Source: Streptomyces asoensis (GTDB lineage Bacteria; Actinomycetota; Actinomycetes; Streptomycetales; Streptomycetaceae). Taken from it: a stretch of DNA of 64,000 nt. The stretch spans positions 62,001-126,000 of the forward strand of contig NZ_BNEB01000005.1 of assembly GCF_016860545.1 (NCBI RefSeq), given 5' to 3'. The notes beneath the pieces were generated by a model. That model had not been told where the DNA came from. It saw only the letters and a program-made list of their open reading frames with translations, and did not search any database. How positions within the stretch are numbered: position 1 is the first letter of the stretch; each line of letters opens with the position of its first letter. Of this stretch, positions 1 to 8,156 are shown one piece after another. Made by a program: the position numbers and the translations under genes.

Positions 1-1483
1 GTTCCGTGCCCCGTAGCCGGCGGGCGCCCAGGGCGATCTTCTGGGCGATGAACGGCAGGACGTTCTCCTTGCGGTCGCTGATCTCCTCGCCGACCTCGCT
101 CCACGCGCTCCACAGCGCCTCGACCCGGGGGTCCGGCACCCGGTAGTCGCGGCGGGCGGTGCGCAGGATCTCGTAGGCGTCGCCCTCCAGGCCCTCGATG
201 TCGGCCAGCGGCAGCGGGTCCTCGATCTTGTCGTACATCTCGGTGCCGCGCAGTGCGATGGCCCGGTTGATCAGGAAGAACGGATTGTCCGCCTCGTGGA
301 TGCGGGCGGCCACGATGAACTCGAGGTTCTCCCAGAGTTCGTCGATGGTGGTCTTCGGCTCGATCATGATCCAGCCCGGGTCGAGGCCGAGGCCCTTGCG
401 CTTGAACATGCGGGCCGCGTCCAGGTTGTAGGCGACCGTGGTGCCCTTCTTGAACCGCCGCAGCATGCCGGGAGACCCGGACTCGATGCCCAGCAGCGCG
501 GACGACAGGCCCGCCCTGTGCAGCAGGTCGAGAGCCTCGTGGTCGATCAGCCCGGAGTCGACCCGGAACTCGCAGTGGAACTGGAACTTCAGACCGCGGC
601 TGAGGACGGTCTCGGCGAACTCGACGGCGTGCGCGAAGCCGTCGCCGAACGCCCCTCCGAAGTTGTCGTCGTTGAACCAGATGAAACGGGTCCCGAACTC
701 CCTTTGCAGGTACTCGATCTCGTCGACGACATCGCCCGGCGGCCGCATCCGCCAGAAGCCGTCCACCACTCCGGGCTGGCGGGGCGCGTAGCAGAAGGTG
801 CACTTGGCGTGGCATCCCCGGCTGGTGAACGTGGAGGCCACGGGCGTCGCGATGCCGGCGGCCCGGTGGTACTCCAGCACGTCACGGGCGGGCCAGACGA
901 GGTTGCCGAGGTCCGGCAGCACGGGCATGCCACTGCTGCGCACCCGGTCGCCGTCGCGGTAGAACAGCCCGGGTGTCTCCCGCCAGTCGGTCCCGGCGGT
1001 CAGCCGGTCCATGATCCCGACGACGGTCAGCTCGCCCTCGCCGAACGTGACGCAGTCGGCCTCCGGTACCTGCTCGGCGATGAGTTTCGCGTTGTAGGTG
1101 CAGAAGGCGCCGCCGATGGCGATGAAGACGTCGGGGTCGGCGGTCCGCGCGCACCGGATGAGCCGGATGGCGTCGATGATGTGCAGGTCGTACATGATGC
1201 TGATGCCGACGAAGCGGGGGCGCTCACGGCGGATGAGCTCGATGATGGCCTCGTCGCTGGGCGTACGGCCGTGCAGGTTCAGCGAGGTGACGGAGTGTCC
1301 GGCGTTGCGCAGATATCCGGTGATGCAGGCCAGTCCGAGGTTTTCCCGGACCTTCTCGTAGAAGATTCTCAGTGCCGGATCGAGTCGGACGTACTCCTCG
1401 TCGGTGACGGTCACGTTCTGGTTGTTCAGGCTGAGCGCCCCCGTGGCTATCTCACGCGGGGTCAACAGCACGACGTCCGACAT
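1..1483 (-). CDS. B12-binding radical SAM protein (3' end outside window)
   Basis: This is an open frame without a stop that runs off the left edge; 494 residues are visible. Residues about 45-170 form a cobalamin-binding-like Rossmann domain and are followed by a radical SAM core. The cluster ligands are in SRGCHAKCTFCYAP, giving C224, C228 and C231 (CxxxCxxC). The start is an ATG at 1483, 56 bp beyond the stop of the phosphopantetheinyl transferase gene read in the same direction. Family knowledge: such enzymes use a 4Fe-4S cluster, SAM and cobalamin for radical C- or P-methylation or ring rearrangement. The substrate cannot be read from the sequence. The neighbours (two carrier proteins, a PPTase, an acyltransferase) imply a role in tailoring a natural product. 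The C-terminal domain is not visible, so methyltransferase and non-methylating subclasses cannot be separated. Confidence 0.88.
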   Translation of the reverse strand, partial: MSDVVLLTPREIATGALSLNNQNVTVTDEEYVRLDPALRIFYEKVRENLGLACITGYLRNAGHSVTSLNLHGRTPSDEAIIELIRRERPRFVGISIMYDLHIIDAIRLIRCARTADPDVFIAIGGAFCTYNAKLIAEQVPEADCVTFGEGELTVVGIMDRLTAGTDWRETPGLFYRDGDRVRSSGMPVLPDLGNLVWPARDVLEYHRAAGIATPVASTFTSRGCHAKCTFCYAPRQPGVVDGFWRMRPPGDVVDEIEYLQREFGTRFIWFNDDNFGGAFGDGFAHAVEFAETVLSRGLKFQFHCEFRVDSGLIDHEALDLLHRAGLSSALLGIESGSPGMLRRFKKGTTVAYNLDAARMFKRKGLGLDPGWIMIEPKTTIDELWENLEFIVAARIHEADNPFFLINRAIALRGTEMYDKIEDPLPLADIEGLEGDAYEILRTARRDYRVPDPRVEALWSAWSEVGEEISDRKENVLPFIAQKIALGARRLRGTE

Positions 1484-1539
1484 CTGACCCTAACCCTTCC
1501 CCGTGGTCCTTAAACGAACTCGATGTAAAACAAATGTAG

Positions 1540-2286
1540 TTATTTCCACGCCTGAAGCATCGCGGACGTGTCGTGCCGTTCGAGTGTCACTCGGGTGGTT
1601 CCCGTCACCGACACCGACGCGGGATGCGTCGTGTCAACCACCGTATCTGCCATACGCACTTCGTGACGGGAATCCATCTCTTCGGGCCAACTCAGAACAG
1701 CCGGCGGCAACGCGGGATCCGACACCTGGAGTCCACGCAGCGGAACGCGCAAGCCGACGCCGATCGCTTTCAGGACGGACTCCTTGCGCGTCCAGTAACG
1801 CAGAAAGGCAGCCGGCCGTTCGTCCTCGGGACGGGCGCGCAGCGCGGTCAGTTCCGCGTCGGCGAGGACGCGAGGGGCGACCTTCTCCACATCGGTGCCG
1901 CCGCCGTCCTCGACGTCGAGCCCGACGTCCGCGCCACGGGTGACCGCGAGCCCGATCACGTCCCCGCTGTGCGAGACGGAGAAGCGCACGTCCGCGTGGA
2001 CGCTTGCGGCCGGTACGCCGAGCGTGACCTTGCCGTGCGGCCCGCCGCAGCGCGCGCACACGCGCCGCAGGGGGACGTCCTCGGGCCGCATCTCCAGCAG
2101 TTCCCCGAGCACCACCCTGCTGACCGCACAGCCCGCGAGGAACCGGCGTCTGTTGCCGGGGTCGGCCGTGGCCTCGTAGCGGCCGCGTTCCACGGGATCG
2201 AGCAGACCCACGAGGTCCGGGCGGGCGTCGGCCAGACGGGCCCACCACAGCTGCACCGGGCGTGGAGGCGGGAGAGCCGCTGTCAC
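1540..2286 (-). CDS. Sfp-type 4'-phosphopantetheinyl transferase
   Basis: This 248-residue protein would move phosphopantetheine from CoA to the serine of carrier proteins. Both Mg-binding signatures are present: a GLDVED stretch and WTRKESVLKAIG (the WxxKE motif). Length and motif spacing fit the Sfp/EntD-like class rather than the 120-residue AcpS class. The GTG start at 2286 overlaps the TGA of the upstream winged-helix gene as GTGA, so the two are probably translated together. The obvious partners are the two free-standing carrier proteins at 7723-8411. The stop is TAA, and no TTA codon was seen in frame. Confidence 0.93.
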   Translation of the reverse strand: MTAALPPPRPVQLWWARLADARPDLVGLLDPVERGRYEATADPGNRRRFLAGCAVSRVVLGELLEMRPEDVPLRRVCARCGGPHGKVTLGVPAASVHADVRFSVSHSGDVIGLAVTRGADVGLDVEDGGGTDVEKVAPRVLADAELTALRARPEDERPAAFLRYWTRKESVLKAIGVGLRVPLRGLQVSDPALPPAVLSWPEEMDSRHEVRMADTVVDTTHPASVSVTGTTRVTLERHDTSAMLQAWK

Positions 2287-2927
2287 GCTCCGGCCTTCAG
2301 CCGCACTTCCCCGACCAGCCGGAACCCCATGTGGGGCACTTTGAGGATCTGGGCGCCCGAGCCGACCTCCCGGAACCGGGCGCGCAGCGACTCGATGACG
2401 TCCCGCGGGTCCTCACCGGTCAACCGCAGGAGGTCGGGCCGCGGGACGATGACGGCCCGGCGGTCGGCGAGCGCCCGCAGCGCCGTGGCCTCGGCGTCCG
2501 AGAGGCGTACGGAGGCCGACGGGGTGGTGAGCTCGCCGGTCTCGTCCAGGTCGAGGATCTGGGCGGACGCGGGGGCGGCGACGTCGCGCAGGTAGGTCAG
2601 GAAGGACACGAGGCGTTCGACGCCGAGCGGCGCGGCCATCACGAACCCGGCGCCCGAACGGACCGCCGCCAGCGTGCCCTTGGCGGTCGGCGCCGACTGG
2701 ACGAGGACCGCGTAGGCGCCTTCCCGGGTGATCTCGGACAGTCCGGGCGGAGCCGTGCCGTCCGCCTCTGCGGCCACGAAGGCGACGAGGAGGTCGTCGG
2801 CGACGTGCGCGCCCAGGTCCCGCCACTCGTGCGCCGCAGGCTCCTTCAGCGGCAGTCCGGTGCGCTCACAGGCCTCTCGCAGACTGGTGGCTTCCGGCGC
2901 AGCAAGTCCCTGGGTGAGTACGTACAT
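2283..2927 (-). CDS. winged-helix (OmpR-type) DNA-binding protein, likely cluster regulator
   Basis: This 214-residue protein has a C-terminal segment (about residues 140-210) with the layout of an OmpR/PhoB winged helix: an LSDAEATALRALA opening, a VIESLRARFRE recognition helix and a GFRLVGEV closing hairpin. The first 130 residues lack the conserved acidic pocket and lysine of a phosphorylated receiver, so it may be an atypical response-regulator-like protein or bind a ligand. It is the first gene of a minus-strand unit with the phosphopantetheinyl transferase (4-bp overlap) and the radical SAM gene, and it diverges from the PIG-L gene at 3047. The position and fold suggest a pathway-specific regulator. 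The target is unknown. Confidence 0.7.
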   Translation of the reverse strand: MYVLTQGLAAPEATSLREACERTGLPLKEPAAHEWRDLGAHVADDLLVAFVAAEADGTAPPGLSEITREGAYAVLVQSAPTAKGTLAAVRSGAGFVMAAPLGVERLVSFLTYLRDVAAPASAQILDLDETGELTTPSASVRLSDAEATALRALADRRAVIVPRPDLLRLTGEDPRDVIESLRARFREVGSGAQILKVPHMGFRLVGEVRLKAGA

Positions 2928-3033
2928 GCTGTTCGAGCCTCTCGTCGCGTGCGGATCGCAGGGTGGATCACTGATCTGTCGCGTGCTCCAACTGACTTCT
3001 TCCTTCCCATAGTTCCATGATCGACCCGTGGTC

Positions 3034-3039
3034 TACACT
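3034..3039 (+). promoter_or_regulatory. -10 element for a leaderless PIG-L transcript
   Basis: TACACT lies 7 nt before the ATG at 3047, the spacing typical of actinobacterial leaderless mRNAs. No convincing -35 box or Shine-Dalgarno sequence is visible. This supports 3047 over the upstream in-frame ATG at 3017. Confidence 0.5.
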
Positions 3040-3046
3040 CCTGCGC

Positions 3047-4120
3047 ATGCCAGAGCGCCCCTCCCCCGCCCCCTCGGTCCGGCGCACGACGCACACACTG
3101 CTGGCGGACGACCGGCCGATCCGGCTGCCGCACGCCGAGTTCGACGGTGCCGGGGTCCGCTTCCTCGGCGATCCCGTCGATCCAGCCCTTTTCCCCTCGT
3201 CGGCCACGGAGTTGTGGCACGCGTGCGACGGCACCCGGCCCTACCGCTCCTGGCTCTCCCCGGAGCGGGAGTTGATCGCCGGCTGGCACGCGGCCGGGCT
3301 GGTGGTCGCCGCTCCACGGCCCCGCTCACGACCGTCGAGCGCGCTGACCCTGCTCTCTCCCCACCCGGACGACGCGCAGCTCGCCCTGGGCGCCTTGCTC
3401 GCCCGGTTCGGCGGCCGGGTGGTGGACGTGTTCTCGCACGAGACGTGGACGCGCCGCGCTCACTACCGGAGCCGCCCCGCGCTCGCCTCACGGCTGCTGT
3501 TGGCGGAGGAGCGGGTGGCGTGCGGGGTGCTGGGGGCCGGGCTGACCGTGCTCGGGCACACGGACGCCGCCGACCGCGCCGCATGGCAGGAGGGCTACTT
3601 CCTCGGGCCGCAGTCCGTCGATACGGCCCGCGCGGCGGAGCCGGAGCTGTTCGAGCGCGTCGCGTCCGACCTGGCCGCCGAGGTGGCAGGGGGTGGCCCG
3701 GTGCTGGTGCCGCTGGCCGTGGGCGGGCACGTCGACCACATCCTCACGCGGCAGGCCGCGCTGCACCTGATCGCCCGCAAGACGCTGGAGCCCGAACGGG
3801 TCGCCTTCTACGAGGACATGCCGTACTCCCTGTTCGCCGACGCCACGGCGGAAGCCGGCCGGCTGGCGATCGGCCGCGAGCAGGTCTCACCGGTCCCCCT
3901 GCTGATTCCGGCGTCGGAGGCGGCGGTACGCACCAAGCAGGAGGCACTGTGGCCCTACCGGCTCCAGGTGCTGGAGGCGGTCTCGAAGCGGATCGTCCGG
4001 CACGGCCGGCAGCTCGGCGCGCCGGGGTGGGCGGAGCGCCTGTGGGTGCTGCCGGAATCCGCCGACGCCTACGGTGAGTTGGCGGCCACGGCGGCGGAGG
4101 AAGCCGCCCAGGCCGGGTGA
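3047..4120 (+). CDS. PIG-L family N-deacetylase with N-terminal extension
   Basis: This 357-residue protein has the zinc motif HPDDAQLALGALL (about residue 108; family AHPDDE) and a second GHVDHILTR motif carrying the other metal/catalytic histidine. PIG-L (LmbE) enzymes remove acetyl groups from N-acetyl-glucosamine-type amines, as in MshB, BshB and teicoplanin tailoring enzymes. An N-terminal region of about 100 residues is extra; its spacing (DPALFPSSATELWHACDG, then IAGWHAAGLVV) vaguely recalls PqqD-like peptide- or carrier-binding domains, which is a weak suggestion. The gene sits 13 nt before the hydrolase gene in one unit. A role in unmasking an N-acetylated intermediate of the cluster product is inference. 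Confidence 0.85.
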   Translation: MPERPSPAPSVRRTTHTLLADDRPIRLPHAEFDGAGVRFLGDPVDPALFPSSATELWHACDGTRPYRSWLSPERELIAGWHAAGLVVAAPRPRSRPSSALTLLSPHPDDAQLALGALLARFGGRVVDVFSHETWTRRAHYRSRPALASRLLLAEERVACGVLGAGLTVLGHTDAADRAAWQEGYFLGPQSVDTARAAEPELFERVASDLAAEVAGGGPVLVPLAVGGHVDHILTRQAALHLIARKTLEPERVAFYEDMPYSLFADATAEAGRLAIGREQVSPVPLLIPASEAAVRTKQEALWPYRLQVLEAVSKRIVRHGRQLGAPGWAERLWVLPESADAYGELAATAAEEAAQAG

Positions 4121-4133
4121 GGGCGGGCGCCGC

Positions 4134-4829
4134 ATGCGACTGCACACCCGGGAGTGGGGCACCGGCGATCGCGTCGCCGTCCTCGTCCACGGCCTCATGG
4201 CCGACCACCGCACCTGGCACGAGCTGGTCCCGGTCCTCACCGGCAAGGGCTATCGGGTCCTCGCCGTGGATCTGCGAGGTCACGGCGCCAGCGGCCGGGG
4301 CGCGTACGCGCCGCGACTCTTCGCACAGGATCTGCTGGACACGCTGCCCCACGGCCCCGAACTGGCGCTGGGCCATTCGCTCGGCGCCCTGGCCCTGACT
4401 CTCGCCGTCCCGGAACTTCGGCCGGGGCGTGCCGTCTACTCGGAGCCCGCCTGGCGCCTCGGCGGCCCGGACGGCACCCTCGACCCGGCGGTCTTCACCC
4501 TCTTCAAGCGCGCCCCCCGGCTGCTGATCAAGAGCCTGCGCCCGCACTGGGGAGAGCGTCAGGTGGCGGCCGAGCTGGCGGCGCTGGACGCCTGGGACGA
4601 GACGTCCGCCTCGGCCCTCTCCGCGTACCGCGCCGCCGACCACACCCCAGAAGAGCCGCTCGTCCCCTCACTCGTCCAGGCCGCCGAGCCGAGCACGCTG
4701 GTGAGCGGGGACATGTGCGCGGAGCTGGCACGGCGCGGGTTCGAGGTGCGGACCGTGCCCGACGCCACGCACGCGATCCACCGCGACAGCTTCGACGCGT
4801 TCCTCGGCTCGCTGTCGGGGTGGCTGTGA
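4134..4829 (+). CDS. alpha/beta hydrolase
   Basis: This 231-residue alpha/beta hydrolase has an oxyanion-region VLVHGLM motif, a DLRGHGASG loop and a nucleophile elbow GHSLGA with Ser82. A probable catalytic histidine is in the C-terminal DATHAIH. ATG 4134 was chosen because the longer frame begins inside the PIG-L gene; the two genes are 13 nt apart and should be cotranscribed. In carrier-protein pathways such proteins serve as type II thioesterases or release enzymes, but this one is too short on specific motifs to assign a substrate. It converges with the SpeD-like gene only 10 nt downstream. Confidence 0.82.
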   Translation: MRLHTREWGTGDRVAVLVHGLMADHRTWHELVPVLTGKGYRVLAVDLRGHGASGRGAYAPRLFAQDLLDTLPHGPELALGHSLGALALTLAVPELRPGRAVYSEPAWRLGGPDGTLDPAVFTLFKRAPRLLIKSLRPHWGERQVAAELAALDAWDETSASALSAYRAADHTPEEPLVPSLVQAAEPSTLVSGDMCAELARRGFEVRTVPDATHAIHRDSFDAFLGSLSGWL

Positions 4830-4839
4830 ACGGCGTGGG

Positions 4840-5220
4840 TCAGTGCACCGCGCGCAGCATGCGCGTCACGTTGATCCTCGTGGGCGAGAGTCCCGCCTCG
4901 ACGCTCTGCATCATCCGCTCGCCGTTCAGGCGGCCGTACGCGAGCAGGTCGATGTTGGCGAGGCTGAATTCCGGCCAGGTGTGGATGCTCAGGTGCGAGG
5001 CGGAGAGCAGGAGGATCGCGGTGACGGCGCCGTTGGGGAAGATGTGCGAGGACTCGCCGAGAACCGTGGCGTTCCCCTTCTCCGCGGCCGTGCGCAGGAC
5101 CTCGAGGAGGCGCTGCTCATCGGTCAGGATGCTGTGGTCGCTCACCCACACGTCGACGGCGTACGAGCACAGATCGTCGACGTTGATGTCCTCGGTGGCG
5201 GGACTGCTGGAGTCTGTCAT
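4840..5220 (-). CDS. SpeD-type pyruvoyl S-adenosylmethionine decarboxylase homologue
   Basis: This 126-residue protein matches the bacterial class 1B SpeD proenzyme in length and in the core ASHLSIHTWPE. In this family a self-cleavage before the serine (here Ser75) creates the pyruvoyl cofactor. Classic SpeD makes decarboxylated SAM, the aminopropyl donor for polyamines. Two usually conserved positions differ: the residue before the processing serine is Ala rather than Glu, and the TCG motif carrying a catalytic Cys is replaced by AYG (IDLLAYGR). The protein may therefore process poorly or act on another amino acid; ornithine- and arginine-specific SpeD relatives are known. The BpsA-like aminopropyltransferase encoded nearby supports a decarboxylated-SAM role. 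The ATG at 5220 lacks a strong ribosome site. Confidence 0.82.
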   Translation of the reverse strand: MTDSSSPATEDINVDDLCSYAVDVWVSDHSILTDEQRLLEVLRTAAEKGNATVLGESSHIFPNGAVTAILLLSASHLSIHTWPEFSLANIDLLAYGRLNGERMMQSVEAGLSPTRINVTRMLRAVH

Positions 5221-5433
5221 GGGGAACCGGAGGCCGCTCAACGCTCGCCTCCGTCTCCTTTCGGATAGGAATGTGCTGGTCTGACGGCCGAGGACGACAA
5301 TCGGCTCGACCGATTCACCGACGGCCCGGCGCCGCGCAGCGTACCATCCGGCGCTCCCTAAGGCGCGCGGACCTCCTGCGTCAAGGGTGTCGCGGGAGGT
5401 CGGTTCGGATTGGCCGGAAAACCATGGACGGCG

Positions 5434-6519
5434 ATGAGCGACGAAGGAGCGGGGTTCTTGGAGCGGCAGGACGTATCGGGCAAGGAGTTCCTGGCACTTG
5501 ACTGTATTTCGGCGACCTTCGGCGTCACGGCGGCCTGGCTCGGTCACGATCCGAGCGTTATGGGAGAGCACTGGGGATACCACCGCAGGCTCGACGCCGT
5601 GGAATCCGAATGGCCCGTCGAACGGATCGGTATCCACCGCCGGACGCCCGAGGAGATCCTGAGCGAGTGGTACGGCCTCACCACCGACCACGTTCGTCAC
5701 CCCGACTCCCGACGCGCCGAGGAATACATCCGGGACCAACTGTCGGTCGGGAATCCGGTGATCGCCTGGGTGGACACCTTCCACGTCCCCCACAGCTCGT
5801 TCCACGGCCAGCAGCACCATTCGCACCGGGTGGTGATCCGTCCCGTGGGCGGGGACGGGAAAGGGGGCGGCGACGGGAAAGACGGTGCGTTGAGGATCGT
5901 CGACCGCTACCAGGGGTCGCTCTTCGACGGCTTCATGGACAGCGCCGCACTGCGCACCGCGATGTCCTCCGACGCGCTGGGGGAAGCCCGTAGGGGCGAC
6001 CCCGACTGGCGGAACCTCACGGCGGTCGTGAAACCCGGCCCGCTCGCCCCCGGTGACCCCCAGGAGGCAGCGCGGAAGGAGACAGAGGAGACACACGAGG
6101 AGGGGCGACGGGATCGCTTCCTCACCGCCCTCGCGGGAACCGCGGACTTCGCCGCCGGCACGGACCTGGCCACCGCGTGTGCCGACGAACTGCGCGCCGA
6201 CCCGGAGGCCTTCGCCTCGCTCAGCCCCGTGGGAACGATCGAGGTCAGCGCCTGGTTCGGCGAACTGGCCAGTCAACGCGCCCTGAACGCGCGCTTTCTG
6301 CGGGCCGCCGCCGAGACGTGCGCCCTCCCACCCCTGCTCGACCGGGCCGCCGACGCGGAAGCCCTCTCCCGGCGCTGGGAGATGACCCGCAACTATTTCT
6401 TCCTGCGCTTCCGCAAGGGCCCCGAGGCGGTCCGGCGTATCGCCGATCTCATCACCGAGACGGTGACCCTGGAAAGCGAGTGGAATGCGAAAGTGCGGGA
6501 TGACGTGCCGACCCGATGA
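5434..6519 (+). CDS. BtrH-like (BtrH_N/DUF4872) acyltransferase
   Basis: This 361-residue protein begins like BtrH N-terminal-domain proteins: ALDCISATFGVTAAWLG places Cys24 at the head of the first helix, H131 is in HHSHRVVI and D157 in RIVDRY, giving a Cys-His-Asp triad. BtrH in butirosin biosynthesis moves an aminoacyl chain from an acyl carrier protein to an amino group. The C-terminal half (DUF4872 position) is mostly helical. A TTG at 5410 with GGGAGG upstream would add eight residues; I chose ATG 5434. The adjacent carrier proteins and polyamine-type enzymes suggest that it forms an amide between an ACP-bound acyl group and an amine. A charged glycine/lysine insert (GGDGKGGGDGKDG) near residues 139-151 is unusual. 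Confidence 0.75.
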   Translation: MSDEGAGFLERQDVSGKEFLALDCISATFGVTAAWLGHDPSVMGEHWGYHRRLDAVESEWPVERIGIHRRTPEEILSEWYGLTTDHVRHPDSRRAEEYIRDQLSVGNPVIAWVDTFHVPHSSFHGQQHHSHRVVIRPVGGDGKGGGDGKDGALRIVDRYQGSLFDGFMDSAALRTAMSSDALGEARRGDPDWRNLTAVVKPGPLAPGDPQEAARKETEETHEEGRRDRFLTALAGTADFAAGTDLATACADELRADPEAFASLSPVGTIEVSAWFGELASQRALNARFLRAAAETCALPPLLDRAADAEALSRRWEMTRNYFFLRFRKGPEAVRRIADLITETVTLESEWNAKVRDDVPTR

Positions 6520-6556
6520 CCGGCTTCAGCTGTGGCCGCGATCGGCAACCCGCTTG

Positions 6557-7726
6557 TCAGCCACCACGCACGGTCGGCGCCGCGCTCTGGAGAAAGCGGA
6601 GGTAACGGCTCGCCAATCGTCTGCTAGCGGGGCCGGTCTCGATACGGGCGAGCGAGATGGGCCGTAGTTGCGCGTGCGGGAATCCGGGTTGGTAGCGCAG
6701 CAGGTCGGCACCGGCCGGCCGGCGGGCGAGCAGGCTCCGCAGCCGCGCCCCGAGTTCCGTCGGGGAGGCGGCACGTCGTGCCGCCTCCCGGGTGGCCGCG
6801 CCCAGGTCCGCCAGGACGGAGTCGTCGAGCAACCCGTCGTCGCCGGACAGGAGAGCGGTGACGGTGCAGTCGAGCCGGTCGAACATCCGCAGGATCTCGC
6901 GCTGGGCCGGCTCCTCGTCCTGGCCGGGAGCGCCGTCGGCCCGGTACACGTCGAGATCGAAACTGACGTAGCCGACCGCCCCCGCTCCCGGGACGGTCGA
7001 CAGGGCGGTCGCCACGAACAGGAAGAGCCCACCGGGGTCCTTGAGCCCGCTCACGAAGAACGTGTCCACGTCGGTCAGTTCCGGGCGGGCGTGGCGTACG
7101 TCGACGGCGTGCGTGGTGAGCGGCAGAGCGAGGCGGTCCGCTTCGTCGCCGATCGACCTGAGGACCCGCTCGTCGGTGTCCGCGACGTGCACGTGCCGTA
7201 CGCCGTCCGCAAGGCCGATCGCCACGCCGAACATCTCGTCGTCGCCGAGTTGCAGCACCGTCCGGCCGTGGAGGTCGTCGTAGTAGTCCATGACCGCGAG
7301 CCGTCGCCGCAGCGAGGCGAACGTGTCGAAGCTCTGGTGCAGTTCCGGGTCCGGTGCGTAGGTACGCCGGGCGAGGACCTCGGACAGGACGTCCCAGTCG
7401 GCGAGCCCGTCGGCGAGCGTCAGGTCGACCAGCCCCGGGGCCCCGTCGTCGTCGCGGGTGGACGGAGTCCCGGCGAGGCGCCGCACCGTGCCGGCGGGGT
7501 CGATCGGCGCCGTCCCGGCCCGGTGCAGCCGTGACAGCACCCACAGTCCGGAGTTGACCGTCATCGGGCCACGGACGATGTCGTCGAGCCGTCCGCCGCC
7601 CCGCGCACGCCGGACGACCTGGGCCACCGCGCGCACCGTGGCCCGCGGGTCGCACACCTCGCCCGGTTCGCCCGGTCCCGCATTCCGCAGGACTCCGGAC
7701 CAGGCAACGTAGTGCTCGGCACTCAC
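6557..7726 (-). CDS. branched-chain polyamine synthase (BpsA)-like aminopropyltransferase
   Basis: The 389-residue protein follows the BpsA layout: a winged-helix N-terminal half, then a Rossmann methyltransferase-like domain with LHGRTVLQLGDDEMFG (residues 152-167), an acidic-loop VADTDERVL, DVRHARPEL, and SGLKDPGGLFLFVATAL where BpsA has its DPP-type motif. BpsA adds aminopropyl groups from decarboxylated SAM to spermidine to make branched polyamines. Here the family GDDD becomes GDDE and the DPP motif becomes DPGG, so acceptor or chemistry may differ. The GTG start at 7726 overlaps the TGA of the carrier-protein gene as GTGA, with GGGAGG just before it, so the two products are made in step. 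This may mean that the true substrate is carrier-bound. A purely S-adenosyl methyltransferase role remains possible. Confidence 0.68.
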   Translation of the reverse strand: MSAEHYVAWSGVLRNAGPGEPGEVCDPRATVRAVAQVVRRARGGGRLDDIVRGPMTVNSGLWVLSRLHRAGTAPIDPAGTVRRLAGTPSTRDDDGAPGLVDLTLADGLADWDVLSEVLARRTYAPDPELHQSFDTFASLRRRLAVMDYYDDLHGRTVLQLGDDEMFGVAIGLADGVRHVHVADTDERVLRSIGDEADRLALPLTTHAVDVRHARPELTDVDTFFVSGLKDPGGLFLFVATALSTVPGAGAVGYVSFDLDVYRADGAPGQDEEPAQREILRMFDRLDCTVTALLSGDDGLLDDSVLADLGAATREAARRAASPTELGARLRSLLARRPAGADLLRYQPGFPHAQLRPISLARIETGPASRRLASRYLRFLQSAAPTVRGG

Positions 7727-7998
7727 CTCCCGCCCCCGGTCGCCGCCTGCCGAGCGGCGACATAGGCGACGATTTTCTCCAGGGTGGAGAATCGGTCGAC
7801 GACGAGATCCTCATCGGGAATGGAGATCGAGAACCGCTCCTCCAGCCGGTTCAGGAATTCCAGCAGCTGCAAGGACCCTAAGGTGAGGGAAAGTAAATGC
7901 GCGTCGGGCGCGATCCGTTGTGGATCGAATGTCCCGTCGACCGATTTCAGCAGGATGGATACGTCGTCGAGTAATTCTCTCTCCTGATGACTTGTCAC
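7723..7998 (-). CDS. acyl carrier protein with three TTA codons
   Basis: This 91-residue four-helix carrier protein has its modification site at LTLGSLQLLEFLNRLEE, giving Ser42 in GSL rather than the usual DSL. Acidic helices and the SIPDEDLVV stretch fit the ACP family. The GTG start at 7998 is clear because the frame upstream has no homology. Three leucines are coded by TTA (complement at 7972-7974, 7894-7896 and 7879-7881), unusual in so short a streptomycete gene. This makes translation dependent on the bldA tRNA. The local base composition is also lower in GC than the neighbours, which hints at acquisition. The gene leads a two-gene unit with the BpsA-like enzyme. Confidence 0.9.
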   Translation of the reverse strand: MTSHQERELLDDVSILLKSVDGTFDPQRIAPDAHLLSLTLGSLQLLEFLNRLEERFSISIPDEDLVVDRFSTLEKIVAYVAARQAATGGGR

Positions 7999-8156
7999 GC
8001 CGGAATACCTGCTCGGGGAGATGATCGGCCAAACTGGCCGAGCATGAACAGATTGTTTCAGGAATCGGCTCCCCTCCTTGATCGCGTACGGACTACCCTG
8101 GCCGGTACGGGGGCGCAGTCGTCGCCCACAGGCCCCACAGCATCGAGGAGCAGCCC

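Noticed and set aside
296..1513. 405-residue plus-strand frame
   Set aside because: It is antisense to the radical SAM gene, whose minus frame carries the CxxxCxxC motif; the plus frame is Val/Gly/Arg-rich with no family character.
5221..6276. N-terminal extension of the SpeD-like frame
   Set aside because: It is antisense to the BtrH-like gene; SpeD homology begins at ATG 5220.
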